The position numbers were made by a program, and so were the translations under genes. Below, piece after piece: positions 62,454 to 64,000 of a stretch of DNA of 64,000 bases. The notes under the pieces are model-generated. The model did no database searches and had not been told where the DNA came from. It saw nothing but the letters and a program-made list of their open reading frames with translations. Each line of letters starts with the position of its first letter. Positions within the stretch are counted from its first letter, which is position 1. The stretch comes from Tenacibaculum sp. SZ-18 (GTDB taxonomy: Bacteria; Bacteroidota; Bacteroidia; Flavobacteriales; Flavobacteriaceae): positions 316,888 to 380,887 of the forward strand of contig NZ_CP019335.1 in assembly GCF_002813915.1 (NCBI RefSeq), given 5' to 3'.

Positions 62454-64000
62454 GTGAGATTTCAGAAATACATACCTATTTTAAATTGGTTGCCTAAGTA
62501 TAGAAAGGATCAGTTTGAAGGCGATTTAATCGCTGGAATAACTGTCGCAACAGTTTTAATTCCTCAAGGAATTGCATACGCATTAATTGCAGGTTTACCT
62601 CCAATTTATGGTTTATATTCAGCATTAATTCCGCAAGTAGTTTATGCAATCTTCGGTTCTTCCAGACATGTTGCTATTGGTCCTGTAGCAACGGATTCAT
62701 TAATTGTAGCAGCTAGTATTTCTACTGTTGCTTTAATGGGATCGGAAAGTTACATTGCCATTGCAATATTTTTAGCATTTATGGTTGGTTGTATTCAATT
62801 TTTAATGGGAGTTTTTCGACTTGGGTTTATTGTGAATTTTTTATCTAAACCAGTAATCACTGGATTTACATCTGCAGTGGCAATTACAATTGGTTTAAAT
62901 CAATTTCGAAACTTTTTTGGAGTTGATTTTTTACAAAGTGATCAAATTCATATTTTATTGGACGATATCTTATCTAGAATTTTTGAATTCGATTTAAAGA
63001 CCACGATTATAGGTTGTATTGCAAGTCTTATTATCATAGTTTGTAGGCGGATTAATAAGAAAATTCCAAATGCACTAATAGTAGTAGTTCTTGGAATTAT
63101 TATCATGTACTTTTTTAGGAGTAATTTTACCGAAGTTGCAATCGTAGAAGGAATTCCTTCTGGACTACCTGGATTTGAAGTTCCAGAGTTTAATTTTGGG
63201 TTGATAAAAGAGTTACTTCCAATGACCTTTACCCTGGTAATGGTTGGTTATTTAGAAATAATTTCTATTGGAAAATATATCGAGACTCAGCAAGAAGAGT
63301 ATAAAATTGATTCTAACCAAGAATTAATAGCTTTAGGATTGAGCAATATTGTTGGATCATTTTTTAAAGCTTATCCTTCTACATCAAGTTTTTCGAGATC
63401 AGCAATAAACTTCGATGCAGGAGCTAGAACTGGAATTGCAGCTTTTATATCAGCTGGATTAGTGATGGTAACTTTATTGTTTTTGACACCAGTTTTTTAT
63501 TTTTTACCAAAAACAGTACTATCAGCCATAATTATTGTAGCCGTTTTCAGATTGGTTAATGTAAAAGAAGCTCGCTTTTTATGGAGAGCAAATAATTTAG
63601 ATTTCTGGTTATTATTAGCTACTTTTTGCGCCACTTTATTTTTTGGAATTGAATACGGAATTTTAATAGGAGTGGGATTATCATTAATTGTATTAATTTT
63701 CAGAACATCAAGACCAAATGTAGTAGAGCTAGGAAAGGTTCCTGATTCTGACTTTTACAGAAATAAAATTCGTTTTAAAGAAGTTGTTATCGAAGATGAA
63801 GTGTTAGTTTTTCGTTTTGATGCGCAATTATTTTATGCGAATTCAAATTACTTTCGAGAGCAGCTAGAATTAATGGTGAAAGATAAAGGAGACAAACTAA
63901 AACTTATTGTTTTAGATGGTGAGAGTATCAATAGAGTCGATAGTACTGGGATAGAAATGCTGAAGCAGCAAATTGTATTTTATAAGAGAAAAGAAATACT
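62454..64000 (+). CDS. SulP-family inorganic anion transporter (partial, cut by window end)
   Basis: At least 515 codons, with the 3' end outside the window. The start is a GTG directly behind the ruvB TAA, which suggests coupling; no ATG occurs near it. The N-terminal half has the SulP signature (GDLIAGITVATVLIPQGIAY and LPPIYGLYSALIPQ) and about eleven membrane spans. A cytosolic STAS domain begins at about residue 440 (VVIEDEVLVFRFDAQLFYAN). It moves sulfate, bicarbonate or a similar anion; the ion cannot be told from sequence. Its coupling to ruvB has no known functional meaning. Confidence 0.88.
   Translation, partial: MRFQKYIPILNWLPKYRKDQFEGDLIAGITVATVLIPQGIAYALIAGLPPIYGLYSALIPQVVYAIFGSSRHVAIGPVATDSLIVAASISTVALMGSESYIAIAIFLAFMVGCIQFLMGVFRLGFIVNFLSKPVITGFTSAVAITIGLNQFRNFFGVDFLQSDQIHILLDDILSRIFEFDLKTTIIGCIASLIIIVCRRINKKIPNALIVVVLGIIIMYFFRSNFTEVAIVEGIPSGLPGFEVPEFNFGLIKELLPMTFTLVMVGYLEIISIGKYIETQQEEYKIDSNQELIALGLSNIVGSFFKAYPSTSSFSRSAINFDAGARTGIAAFISAGLVMVTLLFLTPVFYFLPKTVLSAIIIVAVFRLVNVKEARFLWRANNLDFWLLLATFCATLFFGIEYGILIGVGLSLIVLIFRTSRPNVVELGKVPDSDFYRNKIRFKEVVIEDEVLVFRFDAQLFYANSNYFREQLELMVKDKGDKLKLIVLDGESINRVDSTGIEMLKQQIVFYKRKEI

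Overview
The window comes from a low-GC member of the Bacteroidota, almost certainly a marine Flavobacteriaceae. The evidence is as follows. Three large secreted proteins end in type IX secretion (T9SS) type A sorting domains, and a PorP/SprF-family protein is present. Promoters carry the Bacteroidota -7 box TAnnTTTG rather than sigma70 boxes. Respiration uses alternative complex III (ActABCDEF) joined to cytochrome oxidase genes. The order CBS-nadK-DUF6089-uppS-bamA-ompH-ompH-murI is typical of the group. No complete insertion sequence, prophage or CRISPR array was seen, so most of the window is core chromosome.

Layout. 1-5.5 kb: a 1213-residue T9SS beta-helix protein with 219-bp internal repeats, two tandem genes for 28-residue membrane peptides, and a PorP/SprF protein. 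5.5-13.4 kb (minus): an envelope operon of murI, two OmpH/Skp chaperones, bamA, uppS, a DUF6089 barrel, nadK and a CBS protein. 13.5-15.0 kb: pdxJ and an alpha/beta hydrolase. 15.0-17.9 kb (minus): a charged periplasmic protein, TerC, a SUKH-like immunity protein, an eroded small gene and a 47-residue membrane peptide. 18.0-22.1 kb: a 4-TM holin-like protein, trigger factor, a DEAD-box helicase and two uncharacterised Flavobacteriia proteins. 22.2-24.8 kb: an accessory patch with a 33-residue cationic peptide gene, a glycosyltransferase-like protein and a double-glycine-leader peptide that looks like a ribosomal natural-product precursor. 24.9-37.5 kb: polA, a serine hydrolase, a phosphoesterase, a cysteine-free thioredoxin-like protein, a LodA/LodB quinoprotein pair and a DUF2723 membrane protein. 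37.7-40.6 kb: two nearly identical tRNA-Gln genes flanking a DUF4114 T9SS protein. 40.7-45.4 kb: rimP-nusA-infB behind a terminator-like leader hairpin. 45.9-58.1 kb: a SPOR protein, then actABCDEF-coxB-coxA. 58.2-64 kb: a small lipoprotein, a GEVED/T9SS protein, ruvB and a SulP transporter cut by the window edge.

How the genes work together. The BamA/Skp/UppS/MurI block builds the envelope. The ActA-F/CoxAB block moves electrons from menaquinol to cytochrome c and oxygen. RimP, NusA and IF2 join ribosome maturation, transcription and initiation. The best candidate for an undescribed system is the 22.8-24.4 kb pair: a GG-leader peptide with four cysteines, an intercistronic hairpin, then a GT-A-like enzyme whose C-terminus resembles a RiPP recognition element. 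This suggests a minimal glycosylated-peptide (glycocin-like) pathway without a local exporter. The duplicated 28-residue membrane peptides are the second candidate.
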